This document shows positions 7,850 through 17,949 of a stretch of DNA of 36,143 bases, in pieces. Source of the stretch: Helicobacter mesocricetorum (GTDB taxonomy: Bacteria; Campylobacterota; Campylobacteria; Campylobacterales; Helicobacteraceae); the NCBI RefSeq assembly GCF_900198605.1, contig NZ_FZPJ01000036.1:1-36143 (forward strand). The letters are read 5' to 3'. The notes below the pieces were generated by a model. It was not told where the DNA came from, did no database searches, and was given only the letters and a program-made list of their open reading frames with translations. Numbering within the stretch: the stretch's first letter is position 1; each line of letters opens with the position of its first letter. Made by a program: the position numbers and the translations under genes.

Positions 7850-10630
7850 ATGGATAGAAGAGCATTTTTAAAAACCGCTGCAGCTGCTAGTGCTGCTAGT
7901 GCAGTTGGTATTGCTGTCCCTACTTCAAGTTTAGCAGCAGCTAAAGAAGTTGAAGGTAATTGGAAGTGGGATAAGGCAGTCTGTAGATTTTGTGGAACTG
8001 GCTGTGGAATTATGGTAGCAACTAAGGATGAGCAAATTGTTGCTGTTAAAGGAGATCCAGCAGCTCCTGTAAATAGAGGATTAAATTGCATTAAGGGTTA
8101 TTTTAATGCAAAAATTATGTATGGACAAGATAGATTAACTCAACCTTTGTTGCGTGTAAATTCTAAGGGTGAGTTTGATAAGAAAGGAAAATTTCAACCT
8201 GTAAGTTGGGAAAAAGCTTTTGATGTAATGGCACAAAAGTTTAAAGAAACTTATAATGAGCTTGGACCTACAGGGATTGGCGTGTTTGGCTCTGGACAAT
8301 ATACCGTTCAAGAGGGTTATGCTGCAGTTAAGCTAGTTAAAGGAGGATTTAGAAGTAATAATATTGATCCTAATGCTAGACATTGTATGGCTAGTGCTGT
8401 TGTTGGATTCATAGAAACTTTTGGTATTGATGAGCCAGCGGGCTGTTATGATGATATTGAATTAACGGATACTATTGTAACTTGGGGAGCTAATATGGCA
8501 GAAATGCATCCTATTTTATGGGCTAGAGTTACAGATAGAAAGTTATCTAATCCCGATAAAGTAAAGATTGTCAATCTTACACCTTATTCTAATAGAACTT
8601 CAGATTTAGCTGATACAGAAATTGTGTTTGCTCCGCATACAGATTTAGCAATTTGGAATTATATTGCAAGGGAAATTGTTTATAATAATCCAAAAAGCAT
8701 TGATTGGGGATTTGTTAAGAAAAATTGTATTTTTACAACAGGTTTTGCAGATATTGGTTATGGTATGCGAACAGACATTAAGCATTCTGATTATAATCCC
8801 AAAGAGCTTGATACTGCAGCCAAAGAAAAATCAAAAGTTATTAGTCGTAATGAGGGAGTAACTTTACAATATTTAGGAATGAAATCTGGCGATGTTATGG
8901 AAAATAAGCATAATGCTCAAGCTGGGAATCATTGGGAAATTTCCTTTGAGGATTTTAAAAAGGCATTAGCCCCTTATACATTGGATTTTGTTGCGCAACT
9001 TGCTAAAGGAGATTCTGCTGAGAGTTTAGAGGATTTCAAAGCAAAATTAAAACAACTTGCCAATTATTATACGCAACAAGACAGAAAAGTTGTAAGTTTT
9101 TGGACTATGGGTATGAATCAACATACAAGAGGGACTTGGGTTAATGAGCAAGCTTATATGGTGCATATGCTTTTAGGTAAGCAGGCAAAACCAGGAAGTG
9201 GTGCTTTTTCATTGACAGGACAACCAAGTGCTTGTGGGACAGCAAGAGAAGTAGGGACATTTGCTCATAGATTACCCGCTGATATGGTAGTAGGAAACAA
9301 AAAACATAGAGATACTACGGAGAAAATTTGGAAATTACCTTCAGGAACACTTAATCCAGCTATTGGGGCGCATTTTATGCAGATTATGCGTAATTTAGAA
9401 GATGGAAAGATTAAGTGGGCTTGGGTTCAAGTAAATAACCCTTGGCAGAATACAGCTAATGCAAACCATTGGATAAAAGCTGCTAGAGAAATGGATAATT
9501 TTATTGTAGTTTCTGATGCTTATCCGGGTATTAGTGCAAAAGTGGCGGATTTGATTTTGCCTGTTGCAATGATTTATGAAAAATGGGGTGCCTACGGAAA
9601 TGCTGAAAGAAGGACACAGCATTGGAAACAACAGGTATTGCCTCAAGGTGATGCTATGAGTGATATTTGGCATATGATGGAATTTTCTAAACGTTTTACA
9701 TTAAAAGAGGTGTGGGGTGAGCAAAAAATTAATGATAAATTAACACTCCCTAGTGTGCTAGAAGCAGCTAGATCTATGGGATATAATGATGATACGACAC
9801 TCTTTGAAGTTTTATTTGCCAATAAAGAGGCAAAAAGCTATTCTGTTTCTGACAAAACATTAAAAAATACTCTGAATTCTGAAGTATTTGGTGATAAACG
9901 CAATATTATTGGAAGTGATGGAAAAGTTTTTGAAGGCTATGGATTTTTTGTTCAAAAATATCTTTGGGAGGAATATCGTAAATTTGGTGTAGGACACGGT
10001 CACGATTTAGCGGACTTTGATACTTATCATCGTGTAAGAGGGTTAAGATGGCCAGTTGTCGATGGAAAGGAAACTCAATGGAGATTTAATGCCAAATATG
10101 ATTATTATGCAAGAAAGCAAAATAATGGTGATTTTGCCTTTTATGGTGAATTACAAAAATCCCTTCCTAGAGGAGATTTGTTAAGCCCAAAAACAGAAGA
10201 AACCTATTCGCTTAAAAATAAAGCAAAAATATTCTTCCGCCCTTATATGGATCCACCAGAAATGCCAAATCAAGAATACCCCTTTTGGTTAAGTACAGGT
10301 AGGGTTTTAGAGCATTGGCATAGTGGAACAATGACAATGAGAGTTCCAGAACTTTATCGCGCAGTGCCAGAAGCATTATGTTATATGAATCCAAAAGATG
10401 GAGAGAAATTAAGCATACAACAAAATGATCTTGTTTGGGTTGAGTCAAGACGCGGAAAGGTAAAGGCTAGGGTTGATATGCGTGGTAGGAATAGACCACC
10501 TGTTGGCTTAGTTTATGTGCCGTGGTTTGATGAAAAAGTTTATATTAATAAAGTTTGCCTTGATGCGACTTGTCCAATTTCTAAACAAACAGATTTTAAG
10601 AAATGTGCAGTTAAGATTTATAAGGCATAA
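7850..10630 (+). CDS. napA: periplasmic nitrate reductase catalytic subunit NapA
   Basis: This 926-residue molybdoenzyme reduces nitrate to nitrite in the periplasm. The twin-arginine signal MDRRAFLK is followed by an alanine-rich stretch and probable cleavage near residue 30. One [4Fe-4S] cluster is held by C45, C48, C52 and C80. The molybdenum ligand is C179 in [13 protein letters not shown]. The sequence closely follows Campylobacter NapA throughout, and the length is usual. I chose ATG 7850. An in-frame GTG at 7844 has somewhat better spacing to AAGGAG (7832-7837) and would add two residues without affecting the signal. The upstream in-frame extension to 7775 overlaps the promoter and is not credible. 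This is the first gene of napAGHBFLD. Confidence 0.95.
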   Translation: MDRRAFLKTAAAASAASAVGIAVPTSSLAAAKEVEGNWKWDKAVCRFCGTGCGIMVATKDEQIVAVKGDPAAPVNRGLNCIKGYFNAKIMYGQDRLTQPLLRVNSKGEFDKKGKFQPVSWEKAFDVMAQKFKETYNELGPTGIGVFGSGQYTVQEGYAAVKLVKGGFRSNNIDPNARHCMASAVVGFIETFGIDEPAGCYDDIELTDTIVTWGANMAEMHPILWARVTDRKLSNPDKVKIVNLTPYSNRTSDLADTEIVFAPHTDLAIWNYIAREIVYNNPKSIDWGFVKKNCIFTTGFADIGYGMRTDIKHSDYNPKELDTAAKEKSKVISRNEGVTLQYLGMKSGDVMENKHNAQAGNHWEISFEDFKKALAPYTLDFVAQLAKGDSAESLEDFKAKLKQLANYYTQQDRKVVSFWTMGMNQHTRGTWVNEQAYMVHMLLGKQAKPGSGAFSLTGQPSACGTAREVGTFAHRLPADMVVGNKKHRDTTEKIWKLPSGTLNPAIGAHFMQIMRNLEDGKIKWAWVQVNNPWQNTANANHWIKAAREMDNFIVVSDAYPGISAKVADLILPVAMIYEKWGAYGNAERRTQHWKQQVLPQGDAMSDIWHMMEFSKRFTLKEVWGEQKINDKLTLPSVLEAARSMGYNDDTTLFEVLFANKEAKSYSVSDKTLKNTLNSEVFGDKRNIIGSDGKVFEGYGFFVQKYLWEEYRKFGVGHGHDLADFDTYHRVRGLRWPVVDGKETQWRFNAKYDYYARKQNNGDFAFYGELQKSLPRGDLLSPKTEETYSLKNKAKIFFRPYMDPPEMPNQEYPFWLSTGRVLEHWHSGTMTMRVPELYRAVPEALCYMNPKDGEKLSIQQNDLVWVESRRGKVKARVDMRGRNRPPVGLVYVPWFDEKVYINKVCLDATCPISKQTDFKKCAVKIYKA

Positions 10631-10635
10631 AAAGT

Positions 10636-11415
10636 ATGGACGCAAATAATCCACGAAGAAAATTTCTATTAAGTAGCGCTCAAGCTGTTGCATTGGCTTC
10701 TATTGGTGGGTTGATTTGGAGTGCTTTTTTAAAAGAAAGTAAAGCGAACTCTTTAATACTAAGACCACCTGGTGCTTTAAAAGAAGAAGAGTTTTTAAAG
10801 CATTGTATTAAGTGTGGTTTATGTGTAGAGGCTTGTCCTTTTGACACTCTAAAGCTTGCTAGTGCAGGAGATGGGATGCCTATTGGAACTCCTTATTTTA
10901 AGCCAAGAGATATTCCTTGTGAGATGTGTCCTGATATTCCTTGTGTGCCTATTTGTCCAACAAAAGCTTTAGATCCTCAATCTGTCCAAGATAAAAATGG
11001 CTTATGGGAGATTAGGGATGCAAGAATGGGTGTTGCTATTGTCGATAAGGAACATTGCATCGCTTATTGGGGAATTCAATGTGATGCTTGTTATCGCGCG
11101 TGTCCTTTGATTGGTGAAGCAATTAAGCTAGAAGTAAAACGTAATGAACGCACTGGTAAGCATTCTTATCTTTTACCTGTTGTGGAAAGTGAAGTTTGCA
11201 CCGGTTGTGGTAAATGCGAGAAAGCGTGTGTAACAGATAAACCATCTATTGTTGTTTTACCCCGAGAAATTGCGTTGGGTAGTGTTGGAACAAATTATAT
11301 TAAAGGGTGGGAATCCCAAGATGAAAATCGTTTAGAAAAGGCAAAAACCCATAATTTGCCAGAAGTTCTTAACCCTTCAAAAGTGCAAGATTATTTAAAT
11401 AGTGGAGAGATTTAA
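10636..11415 (+). CDS. napG: NapG, quinol dehydrogenase ferredoxin subunit
   Basis: This 259-residue periplasmic iron-sulfur protein works with NapH to carry electrons from menaquinol to NapB/NapA. A twin-arginine signal RRKFLLS starts at residue 7, followed by a hydrophobic stretch. Four [4Fe-4S] motifs are visible: C57/60/63/67, C95/98/103/107, C141/149/152/156 and C188/191/194/198. The spacing in the second and third is the irregular type normal for NapG and MauM proteins. It starts 5 bases after napA with a weak ribosome site, so translational coupling is likely. With no napC in the operon, NapGH is the expected quinol dehydrogenase, as in Campylobacter and Wolinella. Confidence 0.93.
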   Translation: MDANNPRRKFLLSSAQAVALASIGGLIWSAFLKESKANSLILRPPGALKEEEFLKHCIKCGLCVEACPFDTLKLASAGDGMPIGTPYFKPRDIPCEMCPDIPCVPICPTKALDPQSVQDKNGLWEIRDARMGVAIVDKEHCIAYWGIQCDACYRACPLIGEAIKLEVKRNERTGKHSYLLPVVESEVCTGCGKCEKACVTDKPSIVVLPREIALGSVGTNYIKGWESQDENRLEKAKTHNLPEVLNPSKVQDYLNSGEI

Positions 11416-11416
11416 G

Positions 11417-12226
11417 ATGGGGAAATATCAATTTTTGATCTTAAGACGATTAATCCAAGTGGGCTTACTCCTTTTATATTTTTTGGGTAATTATGCAGGT
11501 TGGAAAATATTACAAGGCAATCTTAGTGGTTCTTTAGTTTTTGGAGTGATTCCCTTAAGTGATCCTTTTGCTATCTTACAACTCTTTTTTAGCGGAGCTG
11601 TTGTAGGGACTAATGCGTTAATTGGAGCTTTAATTATTGCATTATTCTATGGATTGTTAGTTGGAAGAGCTTATTGTTCTTATGTCTGTCCAATAAATTT
11701 AATCACAGATTTAGCAAATTATTTGCGTAGAATCTTAAAAATTGGAAGTTTAGGAAGTTTTATATTCTTAAAAAAACAAATTCGTTATATCGTATTAATT
11801 TTATCTTTGATCCTATCAAGTATTTTTGGATTAGCCGCTTTTGAAGCTATTAGCCCTATTTCTATGCTACATAGAGGTTTGGTTTTTGGAATGGGATTTG
11901 GTGGTTTTTCTTTGTTGATAGTTTTTTTGTTGGATTTGTTTGTAACTAAGAATGCTTTTTGTGGGCATTTATGTCCTCTTGGGGCTTTCTATTCATTTAT
12001 TGGTAGATTCGCATTGTTGAGGGTTCAATATGATTTAGAATCCTGCACACTTTGTATGGAATGTAAGCATATATGTCCAGAAAAACAAGTTTTGGGACTT
12101 ATTGGCAAAAATAGTGGAAATGTAGTAAGTGGTGAATGCACGCGTTGTGGAAGATGTATTGAGGTTTGTGGGGATAATGCCCTTGCATTCAATCTTTTGA
12201 GTTTTGCAAAAAAGGAAAAGAAATGA
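11417..12226 (+). CDS. napH: NapH, membrane quinol dehydrogenase subunit
   Basis: This 269-residue inner-membrane protein is the menaquinol-oxidising partner of NapG. Four hydrophobic segments are apparent. Two CxxxCP motifs, CSYVCP and CGHLCP, lie at the ends of membrane segments and are typical of NapH. The C-terminal cytoplasmic part carries two [4Fe-4S] motifs, CTLCMECKHICP and CTRCGRCIEVCG. I chose ATG 11417 because GGAGAG lies just upstream. The in-frame GTG at 11402 would add five residues inside napG. The stop codon overlaps the napB ATG (ATGA). Confidence 0.92.
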   Translation: MGKYQFLILRRLIQVGLLLLYFLGNYAGWKILQGNLSGSLVFGVIPLSDPFAILQLFFSGAVVGTNALIGALIIALFYGLLVGRAYCSYVCPINLITDLANYLRRILKIGSLGSFIFLKKQIRYIVLILSLILSSIFGLAAFEAISPISMLHRGLVFGMGFGGFSLLIVFLLDLFVTKNAFCGHLCPLGAFYSFIGRFALLRVQYDLESCTLCMECKHICPEKQVLGLIGKNSGNVVSGECTRCGRCIEVCGDNALAFNLLSFAKKEKK

Positions 12227-12747
12227 ATTTTAAAAAAGTAGCAATAATGAGTATTGCGGTATCGGTAATTGTTTTTTTGGGCTGTCAAGGATTTCAGAGT
12301 TATTCAGATGATGAATTGGGTTTAAGAAAAACTACTTTATTTAATGAAAATGCGACCATAGAGGCTTATGATTATAGTGGTAAGGTAGCAGGAGAATCAA
12401 CGCTTATTGAAAGAGCATTTGAAAATGCTCCACCAATGATTCCACATAGCACAGAGGATATGTTGCCTATTACAAAGGATAATAATGCTTGTACTTCTTG
12501 CCATTTGCCTGATATTGCTGAAGCAGTAGGTGCTGTTCCTATGCCTAAGTCGCATTTTTATAGCTTTAGGAATGGTATTGATTTGCAAGGACAAATGGAT
12601 GATTCCCGTTTTAATTGTGTGATTTGTCATACAACCCAAGTGAATGCACCAGCACTTGTTGGTAATAGTTTTAAAGCAGATTTTCGTCAAGATAATGGAA
12701 ATACCCGCTCTAATCTTCTTGATGTCTTAAATGAAGGATTAAAATAA
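12223..12747 (+). CDS. napB: NapB, dihaem cytochrome c subunit
   Basis: This 174-residue protein passes electrons to NapA in the periplasm. Two haem-c sites are seen, CTSCH at C90-H94 and CVICH at C132-H136. Histidines H75 and H111 are likely second axial ligands. The export signal covers residues 1-20. The residue after its hydrophobic core is C21, in VFLGC, a loose lipobox in which the usual -3 leucine is phenylalanine, so NapB might be lipid-anchored here, although simple cleavage is equally possible. It overlaps napH by four bases and is followed directly by napF. Confidence 0.93.
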   Translation: MNFKKVAIMSIAVSVIVFLGCQGFQSYSDDELGLRKTTLFNENATIEAYDYSGKVAGESTLIERAFENAPPMIPHSTEDMLPITKDNNACTSCHLPDIAEAVGAVPMPKSHFYSFRNGIDLQGQMDDSRFNCVICHTTQVNAPALVGNSFKADFRQDNGNTRSNLLDVLNEGLK

Positions 12748-13281
12748 ATGCTTAATAGGAGGGAGTTTTTTCATTCTTTATTAAGCTATGGGAAACAAAA
12801 AGAAGAAAAACTTTTTGTTTTGCCCCCTTATAACTTTGATCGTTCCCTTTTTTACAAATCTTGTCAAGAATGCCAAAAAGATTGTATAGAAGCTTGCAAC
12901 AGGGTTTGTAAAGAAGGGATTATTAAGAATAATGGCGAATATGTTTATGTAGATTTTGGGATTGATGGTTGTAAATTGTGTGGAGAGTGTGCCATTGCTT
13001 GTCCCAATGGAGTATTGGAAGTTAAGGAAGAGGAGGATTGGAAGAATGGGGCAAATTGGAATGTTGCTATTGTTATTGAGGAGGATTTATGTATTGCTCA
13101 TCAAAAAACAATGTGTTATACCTGTAAGGATATTTGTCAAAGTGTATTGGGAATCTCTAATGCTATTGAGTTTATCGGACTTTTTTATCCTAAAATTAAT
13201 CAGAAATGTATAGGTTGTGGAATGTGTATTAAAAGTTGTCCTAGCAATGCTATTGGAATTGTGGAGAGAGGGAATGTATAG
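12748..13281 (+). CDS. napF: NapF-type ferredoxin protein
   Basis: This 177-residue protein contains several ferredoxin-like cysteine groups: C39/42/46/50 (irregular), C75/78/81/85, C115/123/126/130 and C154/157/160/164. NapF proteins are cytoplasmic accessory iron-sulfur proteins linked to NapA maturation or electron supply. The N-terminus LNRREFFHSLL looks like a twin-arginine motif, but no hydrophobic signal region follows, so export is not expected. Its position between napB and napL differs from the napAGHBLD order I recall for C. jejuni. The start codon follows the napB stop directly. Its 3' end overlaps the napL start by eight bases. Confidence 0.8.
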   Translation: MLNRREFFHSLLSYGKQKEEKLFVLPPYNFDRSLFYKSCQECQKDCIEACNRVCKEGIIKNNGEYVYVDFGIDGCKLCGECAIACPNGVLEVKEEEDWKNGANWNVAIVIEEDLCIAHQKTMCYTCKDICQSVLGISNAIEFIGLFYPKINQKCIGCGMCIKSCPSNAIGIVERGNV

Positions 13282-14251
13282 AATTTTATTACTACTAGTA
13301 TCAGTTTTTACTTTTGCTAAAACAATAACTCCAAGCTATGAACTTAATATTAATCATAATATTATCTCTATGGACTTGATAGAGGGACGATTATTTGTTG
13401 CAACAGATTTTGGTGAAGTTTTAGAAATAAATTTTGACCAAACTTTAAAAAATGTTAAAGAACATACTATTGTTAAATTACCAAATATTCGTGGTTTTTT
13501 TGATGATTTCTATGCACCTAAAGTTTTCTCTGTGGATGTTTATAAAGATAAATATTTGATTAATAGTGAAGGTAGTCAAGGAACAAAAAATCTTTTTATC
13601 TTTGATGGGAAGTTAGCATTAATTTTTGGTGTGGAAAATTCTTTAAATATTAAAAAAGCTGTTTTTGTTAATGAGCAACAAATATTTTTGGGATTAGTAA
13701 GTAATGAGATATTGTTGTATGATTTAAAGTATTCTAAAGTCTTATACCGCAAACAGCTTTCTGAAGCGAGATTTTCGGATTTTGTTTTAAGTGAAGATAG
13801 AAAATATTTTTTAAGCACTTCAGAATCAGGGATTTTGTATTATGGTAAAACACAAGATGGAGAAATCTTGCAGACTTTTGAAGAAGTGAATAAAGATAAT
13901 GTCTATGAAGTGAAGATGGAAAAAGATTCTATGGGTAATATTACTATTATTACAGCTGGACAAGACAGGAGGGTTGGGGTTTATTTTTTAGATACTCACC
14001 AAAGAAAACAATTCTATATTAAAGAATCTGAATTTTTGGTATATAGCGTAGGACTTAGTGAGAATGCTTCTAGGGGTGCTTATACCAAAAATGAAAATAG
14101 TGATATTATTGTTTTTGATATTAAAAGCAAAGAAGAGATAGCCCATTTAAAGGGACATACAAGTTTATTAAATAGTATTGTTTTTATTAATGATTCAATC
14201 CTTATAAGCTCTGAAGATGGGCGAAGGGTTTTATTTTGGAAATTACCTTGA
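13274..14251 (+). CDS. napL: NapL, WD40-like periplasmic protein
   Basis: This 325-residue protein has a signal peptide (residues 1 to about 16, MYRILLLLVSVFTFA) and a body of repeating beta-strand segments that look like a seven-blade WD40-type propeller. The last clear repeat contains HLKGHTSLLNSIVFI. NapL is found in epsilonproteobacterial nap operons. Its role is accessory and poorly defined, possibly NapA maturation or stability. I chose ATG 13274 because it begins an obvious signal peptide and follows GAGAGAGGG. The longer in-frame ORF from 13217 lies inside napF. Confidence 0.82.
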   Translation: MYRILLLLVSVFTFAKTITPSYELNINHNIISMDLIEGRLFVATDFGEVLEINFDQTLKNVKEHTIVKLPNIRGFFDDFYAPKVFSVDVYKDKYLINSEGSQGTKNLFIFDGKLALIFGVENSLNIKKAVFVNEQQIFLGLVSNEILLYDLKYSKVLYRKQLSEARFSDFVLSEDRKYFLSTSESGILYYGKTQDGEILQTFEEVNKDNVYEVKMEKDSMGNITIITAGQDRRVGVYFLDTHQRKQFYIKESEFLVYSVGLSENASRGAYTKNENSDIIVFDIKSKEEIAHLKGHTSLLNSIVFINDSILISSEDGRRVLFWKLP

Positions 14252-14260
14252 GGAGAAAGT

Positions 14261-14635
14261 ATGCAGGATTTTAATGTATCTGGTGTTGTCGTTATGTGTC
14301 AGCCAGAAGATATAAGTAAGTTATGGGGAGAAATGGAGCAAATAGCAAATGTTCAATGCCATTATAAAGATGAGAGTGGCAAAATTATTATTACTATTGA
14401 ATCTGAAAATATTGAAAATGAGATAAAAACGCTTAAAATGATAGAGGGGATTAAAGGGGTAATGTCGGCACAAATGATTTATTCTTATCATAGCTCGGAA
14501 TTAGAATCTATGCGAGATGATATACAAAAAGCTGATAGTATTCCCCAAATTTTAAAAGATGATACACTACAAGCACAGGATATTACTTATGCTGGGGATG
14601 TTGAAAGCTCTTTAGAGGCTATTTTAAAAAAATAA
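14261..14635 (+). CDS. napD: NapD, NapA-specific chaperone
   Basis: This 124-residue cytoplasmic protein should bind the twin-arginine signal of NapA and hold it back from export until the cofactor is inserted. The N-terminal ferredoxin-like fold is recognisable from NVSGVVVMCQPED, IIITIESE and IKGVMSAQMIYSYH. A C-terminal extension of about 35 residues exceeds the E. coli protein but is common in this group. AGGAGA lies upstream of the ATG. It is the last gene of the nap operon, and 164 bases separate it from nuoA. Confidence 0.87.
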   Translation: MQDFNVSGVVVMCQPEDISKLWGEMEQIANVQCHYKDESGKIIITIESENIENEIKTLKMIEGIKGVMSAQMIYSYHSSELESMRDDIQKADSIPQILKDDTLQAQDITYAGDVESSLEAILKK

Positions 14636-14694
14636 ATTATTAAAATCTAAAACTTAGAAAAAGTAAAGTTTCTCCTTTGTGAATGTAGCTAGAT

Positions 14695-14708
14695 GTAACT
14701 TTTGTTAA
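14695..14708. promoter_or_regulatory. possible CRP/FNR-family box upstream of nuoA
   Basis: GTAAC-TTTT-GTTAA matches TTAAC-N4-GTTAA, the NssR box described in C. jejuni, at 9 of 10 bases. It is centred about 67 bases before the start predicted from GATAAT at 14757-14762. In A+T-rich DNA such a match can easily be chance. Confidence 0.25.
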
Positions 14709-14756
14709 AGATTTTTTAGAAAATATTTTTTCTCTTTTGATTTTTAGGAAAACTTC

Positions 14757-14762
14757 GATAAT
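14757..14762 (+). promoter_or_regulatory. possible -10 box for the nuo operon
   Basis: GATAAT matches TATAAT at five of six positions and lies 37 bases before the nuoA ATG, preceded by T-rich DNA. A strong GAGGGAG ribosome site follows. No independent terminator for nap is clear, so some read-through from nap is possible. Confidence 0.4.
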
Positions 14763-14799
14763 ATTAAGCAAAAATTTTAATTAATTAGAGGGAGAATTT

Positions 14800-15189
14800 A
14801 TGTCTCATCTTGATATAGCTCATCCTTATTTTGGAGTTTTTGTCATTTTTATTTTTACCTTTGTGGCATTTTTAACAACTACTTTTCTATCAAGATTTAT
14901 CGGTAAAACTCTTGCAAATAAAAATGCTCAGAAACTAAAATTGGCTCCTTATGAATGTGGTTTAGCTCCAACAAGACAACCCAATAGAATCTCTTCGCAG
15001 TTTTATTTAATGGCTTTATTATTTATTCTATTTGATGTGGAAATTATTTTTATGTTTCCTTGGGCAGTAGATTTTAAGGTTTTAGGAGTTTTTGGCTTTA
15101 TTGAAATGCTTTTATTTGTATTTTTATTAGCAATAGGTTTTGTGTATGCTTGGAGGAAAGGAGCTTTACAATGGCAGAGCATGAAGTAA
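14800..15189 (+). CDS. nuoA: NuoA, complex I membrane subunit
   Basis: This 129-residue inner-membrane subunit of respiratory complex I has three hydrophobic segments. The loop between the first two carries APYECGLAP, including the conserved cysteine that lies near the quinone site. The acidic DVEIIF motif begins the second membrane segment. Length is normal. It is the first gene of a 14-gene operon and overlaps the nuoB start by 19 bases. Confidence 0.95.
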   Translation: MSHLDIAHPYFGVFVIFIFTFVAFLTTTFLSRFIGKTLANKNAQKLKLAPYECGLAPTRQPNRISSQFYLMALLFILFDVEIIFMFPWAVDFKVLGVFGFIEMLLFVFLLAIGFVYAWRKGALQWQSMK

Positions 15190-15680
15190 ATTATTTTAAA
15201 AGTTCAGGATTGCCTGTTGCTTTGACAAGTGTTGATAAATTGATAAATTGGGGTAGAAGTAATTCGCTTTGGGCTATGACTTATGGATTAGCCTGTTGTG
15301 CTATTGAGATGATGGCAACTGGTGCTAGTCGTTATGATTTTGACAGATTTGGAACAATTTTTAGGGCTTCACCTAGACAAAGTGATGTAATGATTGTCGC
15401 AGGAACGGTAACTAAAAAGCATGCACAATTTGTAAGAAGGCTTTATGATCAAATGCCAGAGCCTAAGTGGGTGATTTCTATGGGGAGTTGTGCTAATACC
15501 GGCGGAATGTTTAATACTTATGCGACCGTTCAAGGGGTTGATAGAATTATTCCTGTGGATATTTATCTTCCGGGCTGTTCTCCTCGTCCAGAGACTTTAC
15601 AATATGCTCTGATGGTCTTGCAACAAAAAATCAGAAAACAAAAAGCAGGTCGCAAACTAACCCCCAAGCGTCTTTTGTAG
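15171..15680 (+). CDS. nuoB: NuoB, complex I N2 cluster subunit
   Basis: This 169-residue peripheral subunit carries iron-sulfur cluster N2, the last carrier before menaquinone. The four ligands are visible: tandem C42-C43 in [10 protein letters not shown]107 in MGSCANTGG, and C136 in [10 protein letters not shown] chose ATG 15171, which begins MAEHEVNYF and follows AAGGAG. The longer in-frame ORF from 15150 lies wholly inside nuoA. Confidence 0.96.
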   Translation: MAEHEVNYFKSSGLPVALTSVDKLINWGRSNSLWAMTYGLACCAIEMMATGASRYDFDRFGTIFRASPRQSDVMIVAGTVTKKHAQFVRRLYDQMPEPKWVISMGSCANTGGMFNTYATVQGVDRIIPVDIYLPGCSPRPETLQYALMVLQQKIRKQKAGRKLTPKRLL

Positions 15681-15689
15681 AGGTAAAAA

Positions 15690-16490
15690 ATGAGAGAATA
15701 TAAACCAAAAGTAAATGCACAAAAGAAAGTTTATTATAAGGATAGATTTTATGTATCTCCTGAGATACCAAAATTGGAAGTAACAGATTGCATTTATATG
15801 AAAGATTTAGAATCTATAAAAGCAAAATGCCCTTTATTGGAAGCCTATGAAGAAAAAGAGACATTGGTAATTTGGGTGGATAAAGATAATATCTTTTTGC
15901 TTTTAGAGGAATTAAAGGCTCTAGGTTATGATATTTTAAGTGAAATGAGTGCCATAGATTATCTTGCAAAAAAGGATGGTTTTGAGATTTTTTATCAATT
16001 ACTTTCTATGGAGAAAAAGAGACGTTTAAGGGTGAAAACCTTTTTGAAAAAGGGCTGTAAAATTGAATCTGTTAGTGCTCTTTTTAGTAGCGCAAATTGG
16101 AGCGAAAGAGAAATGTATGATATGTTTGGAATCTTGCCTTTTAATCACCCTTATCCTAAACGCATTTTAATGCCTGATGATTGGGTTGGACACCCGCTTT
16201 TAAAAAGCTATCCTTTACAAGGTGATGAGTATGCACAATGGTATGAGGTTGATACTATTTTTGGTAAGGAATATCGTGATGTTATTGGCAAAGAACAAAG
16301 GGATTCTGCAAGAGTGGATAGATACGATACAACAAGATTCTCAAGACTTGGCTATGAAGTTGGCTATGGGGAGAGTATTAAAGAAGGGGAAGAAAGAGAA
16401 CATCCTATTACTTATCAAGAAGAGGAAGGAGTGCTTTTTGTTTCTAAGGTAAAACCAGAAAAAATTAAACAATTGCAAAAGAGGAAATGA
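15690..16490 (+). CDS. nuoC: NuoC, complex I 30-kDa subunit
   Basis: This 266-residue peripheral subunit of complex I is identified by [13 protein letters not shown] and by the [13 protein letters not shown] segment that follows. Unlike in E. coli it is not fused to NuoD. It has an N-terminal extension of about 35 basic residues and a C-terminal tail of about 70 charged residues. A single base separates its stop codon from the nuoD ATG. Confidence 0.94.
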   Translation: MREYKPKVNAQKKVYYKDRFYVSPEIPKLEVTDCIYMKDLESIKAKCPLLEAYEEKETLVIWVDKDNIFLLLEELKALGYDILSEMSAIDYLAKKDGFEIFYQLLSMEKKRRLRVKTFLKKGCKIESVSALFSSANWSEREMYDMFGILPFNHPYPKRILMPDDWVGHPLLKSYPLQGDEYAQWYEVDTIFGKEYRDVIGKEQRDSARVDRYDTTRFSRLGYEVGYGESIKEGEEREHPITYQEEEGVLFVSKVKPEKIKQLQKRK

Positions 16491-16491
16491 T

Positions 16492-17721
16492 ATGCAAACT
16501 CCAAATAGATTAATTCCTTTTTATGAAAACATAGCTTTTGATAGGATTAGCGATAATGTAATGGTAGTGAATTTTGGTCCTCAACATCCAAGTGCGCATG
16601 GTCAATTGCGTTTAATTTTAGAGTTAGAAGGGGAAAAGGTTGTAAAAGCAACTCCAGAGATTGGTTATTTGCATCGTGGTATGGAAAAAATGGCTGAAAA
16701 TATGATTTATAATGAATTTTTGCCTACTACTGATAGAATGGATTATATTGCTGCAAGCTCTAATAATTATGCCTTTGCCTTAAGCGTTGAAAGGCTTTTA
16801 GGTGTAGAAGTTCCCAGAAGAGCACAAGTAATTCGCACAATGTTACTAGAGCTTAACCGAATCATCTCCCATCTTTTTTGGTTGGCTACTCACGCTTTGG
16901 ATGTTGGAGCTATGAGTATTTTTCTCTATTGCTTTAGAGAGAGGGAGTTTGCTATTGATTTGATTGAAGATTATTGTGGTGCTAGATTAACACACTCTAG
17001 TGTAAGAATTGGCGGAGTTCCTTTAGATTTGCCAAAGGGTTGGTGTGAGCAATTAAAGCATTTTTTAGATGAATTACCAAAACAAATTGCTTTATATGAA
17101 GGGATACTAACAGAAAATAGAATTTGGAGAATGCGTTTAGAAAATGTTGGTGTTATTAGTAAGGAAATGGCAAAAAGTTGGGGTTTATCTGGCGTTTTAT
17201 TGCGTGGAAGTGGTGTTGAGTGGGATATTAGAAAAGAAGAACCTTATGAAATTTATGATGAATTAGAATTTGATATTCCTACAAGTGATAGTAATGATAG
17301 TTATGGTAGGTATTTACTCTATATTGAAGAAATGCGTCAAAGCGTTAGAATCCTCTATCAGCTCATTGAAAAATACAAAACAACCGATACTCTTTTGATG
17401 TGTGAAGATACGCGTTACTTTTCTGCTTCAAAAGAGCAGATTATGACTCAAAATTATTCTTTAATGCAACATTTTGTTTTAGTTACACAAGGTATGCGTC
17501 CTCCTGTAGGGGAAATTTATGTTCCAACCGAATCCCCTAAAGGAGAGCTTGGATTTTTTATTTGTTCCAGAGGAGAGCCTTACCCTTATCGTTTAAAAAT
17601 ACGAACCCCTAGTTTTTTTCATACAGGAATCTTACAGGATTTGTTGCCCGGTCATTATTTGGCAGATGTCGTTACCATTATTGGTAATACAAATATTGTC
17701 TTTGGAGAAATTGATAGATGA
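16492..17721 (+). CDS. nuoD: NuoD, complex I 49-kDa subunit
   Basis: This 409-residue subunit forms most of the quinone-binding cavity with NuoB and is related to the large subunit of NiFe hydrogenases. Conserved features include [11 protein letters not shown] near the N-terminus (the quinone-site histidines), [27 protein letters not shown], and the C-terminal [18 protein letters not shown]. The length is normal. GAGGAAA precedes the ATG. It overlaps the next gene by four bases (ATGA). Confidence 0.96.
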   Translation: MQTPNRLIPFYENIAFDRISDNVMVVNFGPQHPSAHGQLRLILELEGEKVVKATPEIGYLHRGMEKMAENMIYNEFLPTTDRMDYIAASSNNYAFALSVERLLGVEVPRRAQVIRTMLLELNRIISHLFWLATHALDVGAMSIFLYCFREREFAIDLIEDYCGARLTHSSVRIGGVPLDLPKGWCEQLKHFLDELPKQIALYEGILTENRIWRMRLENVGVISKEMAKSWGLSGVLLRGSGVEWDIRKEEPYEIYDELEFDIPTSDSNDSYGRYLLYIEEMRQSVRILYQLIEKYKTTDTLLMCEDTRYFSASKEQIMTQNYSLMQHFVLVTQGMRPPVGEIYVPTESPKGELGFFICSRGEPYPYRLKIRTPSFFHTGILQDLLPGHYLADVVTIIGNTNIVFGEIDR

Positions 17722-17948
17722 AGCGATTTGATTTAAGGCATTTAAAAAATGATTTTACAGGACGTTTAAAAGAAATCTTAATAAATGAATTGCAAAAAGA
17801 TGAAGTTGGAATCTTTTTATTTGAAGTGATAGATTTTGATAATGTCCAAAAAAGTGCGGATATTGTTGATGAATGTGGCTATATACTAATGAATTCTTTG
17901 CGCTTTAATGAAGTGGATTGGACAATTGTTGTCAAAAAGGTTTCTTAA
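17718..17948 (+). CDS. small protein in the NuoE position
   Basis: This 76-residue protein occupies the nuoE position but has no [2Fe-2S] cysteine motif and only one cysteine (in DECGY), so it cannot do the job of NuoE. Recognisable segments are [23 protein letters not shown] and [14 protein letters not shown]. Proteins of this size are found at the same place in H. pylori (HP1264) and C. jejuni (Cj1575c). There, together with the next gene, they replace the NADH-oxidising module, and flavodoxin has been proposed as electron donor in C. jejuni. It may form part of the docking site for such a donor. It is coupled to nuoD by a four-base overlap. Confidence 0.8.
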   Translation: MKRFDLRHLKNDFTGRLKEILINELQKDEVGIFLFEVIDFDNVQKSADIVDECGYILMNSLRFNEVDWTIVVKKVS

Positions 17949-17949
17949 G

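Noticed and set aside
8664-8861. A 65-residue plus-strand ORF inside napA
   Set aside because: It lies in another frame of a strongly conserved gene and has no recognisable domain or ribosome site.
12956-13213. An 85-residue plus-strand ORF inside napF
   Set aside because: It is an alternative frame of napF. Its composition is that of a shadow ORF, with no independent start signal.
14650-14671. An AAACTT...AAGTTT hairpin after napD as a nap terminator
   Set aside because: The stem is only six A+T-rich base pairs with a ten-base loop and no T-run directly after it, so it cannot be told from chance.
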